A stretch of DNA of 64,000 nucleotides from CAYWNA01 sp964459305 (lineage in GTDB: Bacteria > Planctomycetota > Planctomycetia > Pirellulales > Pirellulaceae): positions 12,982 through 76,981 of the forward strand of contig CAYWNA010000030.1 of assembly GCA_964459305.1 (NCBI GenBank). Direction: 5' to 3'. A program made the translations under genes and the position numbers. The notes beneath the pieces are model-generated. The model saw only the letters and a program-made list of their open reading frames with translations. It was not told the origin of the DNA and made no database searches. Shown piece after piece: positions 63,945 to 64,000 of the stretch; the stretch's first letter is position 1; every line of letters begins with the position of its first letter.

Positions 63945-64000
63945 CGACACGAAAACTTCGCAGTTGTCTCGCCGAGAAGATGCAGTGCTTCATCGACCTG
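63941..64000 (+). CDS. Start of a second recombinase-like ORF (3' end outside window)
   Basis: The ATG overlaps the preceding stop by the ATGA arrangement. Only 20 codons are visible (MTTRKLRSCLAEKMQCFIDL). The LAEKMQCFIDL start resembles the N terminus of second recombinases in tandem sets, in which a LAE.M..F..L helix precedes the core-binding domain. Overlap and position support it more than the short sequence does. Confidence 0.55.
   Translation, partial: MTTRKLRSCLAEKMQCFIDL

Noticed and set aside
1..64000. CRISPR arrays, tRNA or rRNA genes
   Set aside because: I found no regularly spaced direct repeats of CRISPR type and no cloverleaf or rRNA-like stretch that I could support by eye.

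Overview
The window reads as chromosomal DNA from a Planctomycetota bacterium, most likely of the Pirellulales type; this is inferred from gene content, since no rRNA or tRNA is present. The signs are many secreted sulfatases and carbohydrate-active proteins, an ECF sigma factor beside a Ser/Thr kinase with WD40 repeats, TIGR03067-like domains, a hydrazine-synthase-alpha-related dihaem protein that is common outside anammox bacteria, PQQ-type propellers, and many long palindromic intergenic repeats. The 3' end of lpxK at the left edge shows a Gram-negative lipid A pathway.

Layout. 1-9.3 kb: lpxK end, a PL14-like lyase, thymidine kinase, an alpha/beta hydrolase, two decayed genes, a GH106-like rhamnosidase and a 35-codon Tat-signal ORF. 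10.0-15.2 kb: a tight housekeeping operon (rpe, a histidine-phosphatase-fold protein without its catalytic histidines, accD, an unusual Ser/Thr kinase, thrC, dapB). 15.7-24.3 kb: secreted FAD oxidoreductase, sulfatase, PQQ propeller, an unknown secreted protein and a frameshifted DUF11-type surface protein. 24.7-31.4 kb: S46 peptidase and a giant PQQ/methyltransferase-like/malectin-like fusion. 31.5-32.6 kb: a Y1 (RAYT/IS200-like) transposase between two direct copies of a 230-bp hairpin repeat. 32.6-38 kb: kinase-WD40 gene and its ECF sigma partner, with palindromes between them and within the kinase gene. 38.4-52.9 kb: a second sulfatase, BNR/LamG protein, esterases, ceramidase-like protein, DUF3467 protein, URO-D-like protein and an (alpha/alpha)-toroid-like protein. 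52.9-55.8 kb: a cluster of decayed genes. 55.9-62.0 kb: the HzsA-related dihaem protein, divergent from a ferredoxin plus aldehyde:ferredoxin oxidoreductase pair. 62.7-64 kb: a tyrosine recombinase overlapping the start of a further ORF, so a mobile element is entered at the right edge.

How the genes fit together. Most accessory genes encode exported proteins with signal peptides (glycosidase, lyase, sulfatases, deacetylases, lectin-like and propeller proteins), which fits scavenging of sulfated or acetylated polysaccharides. The 10-15 kb operon links sugar phosphates, fatty acid initiation and aspartate-family amino acids with a kinase and a probable pseudophosphatase. The AOR/ferredoxin pair suggests anaerobic or low-potential aldehyde metabolism. 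Palindromic repeats are the dominant non-coding feature: at least four sequence families lie between genes, and three repeat-like insertions lie in frame within one kinase gene. I found no CRISPR array.
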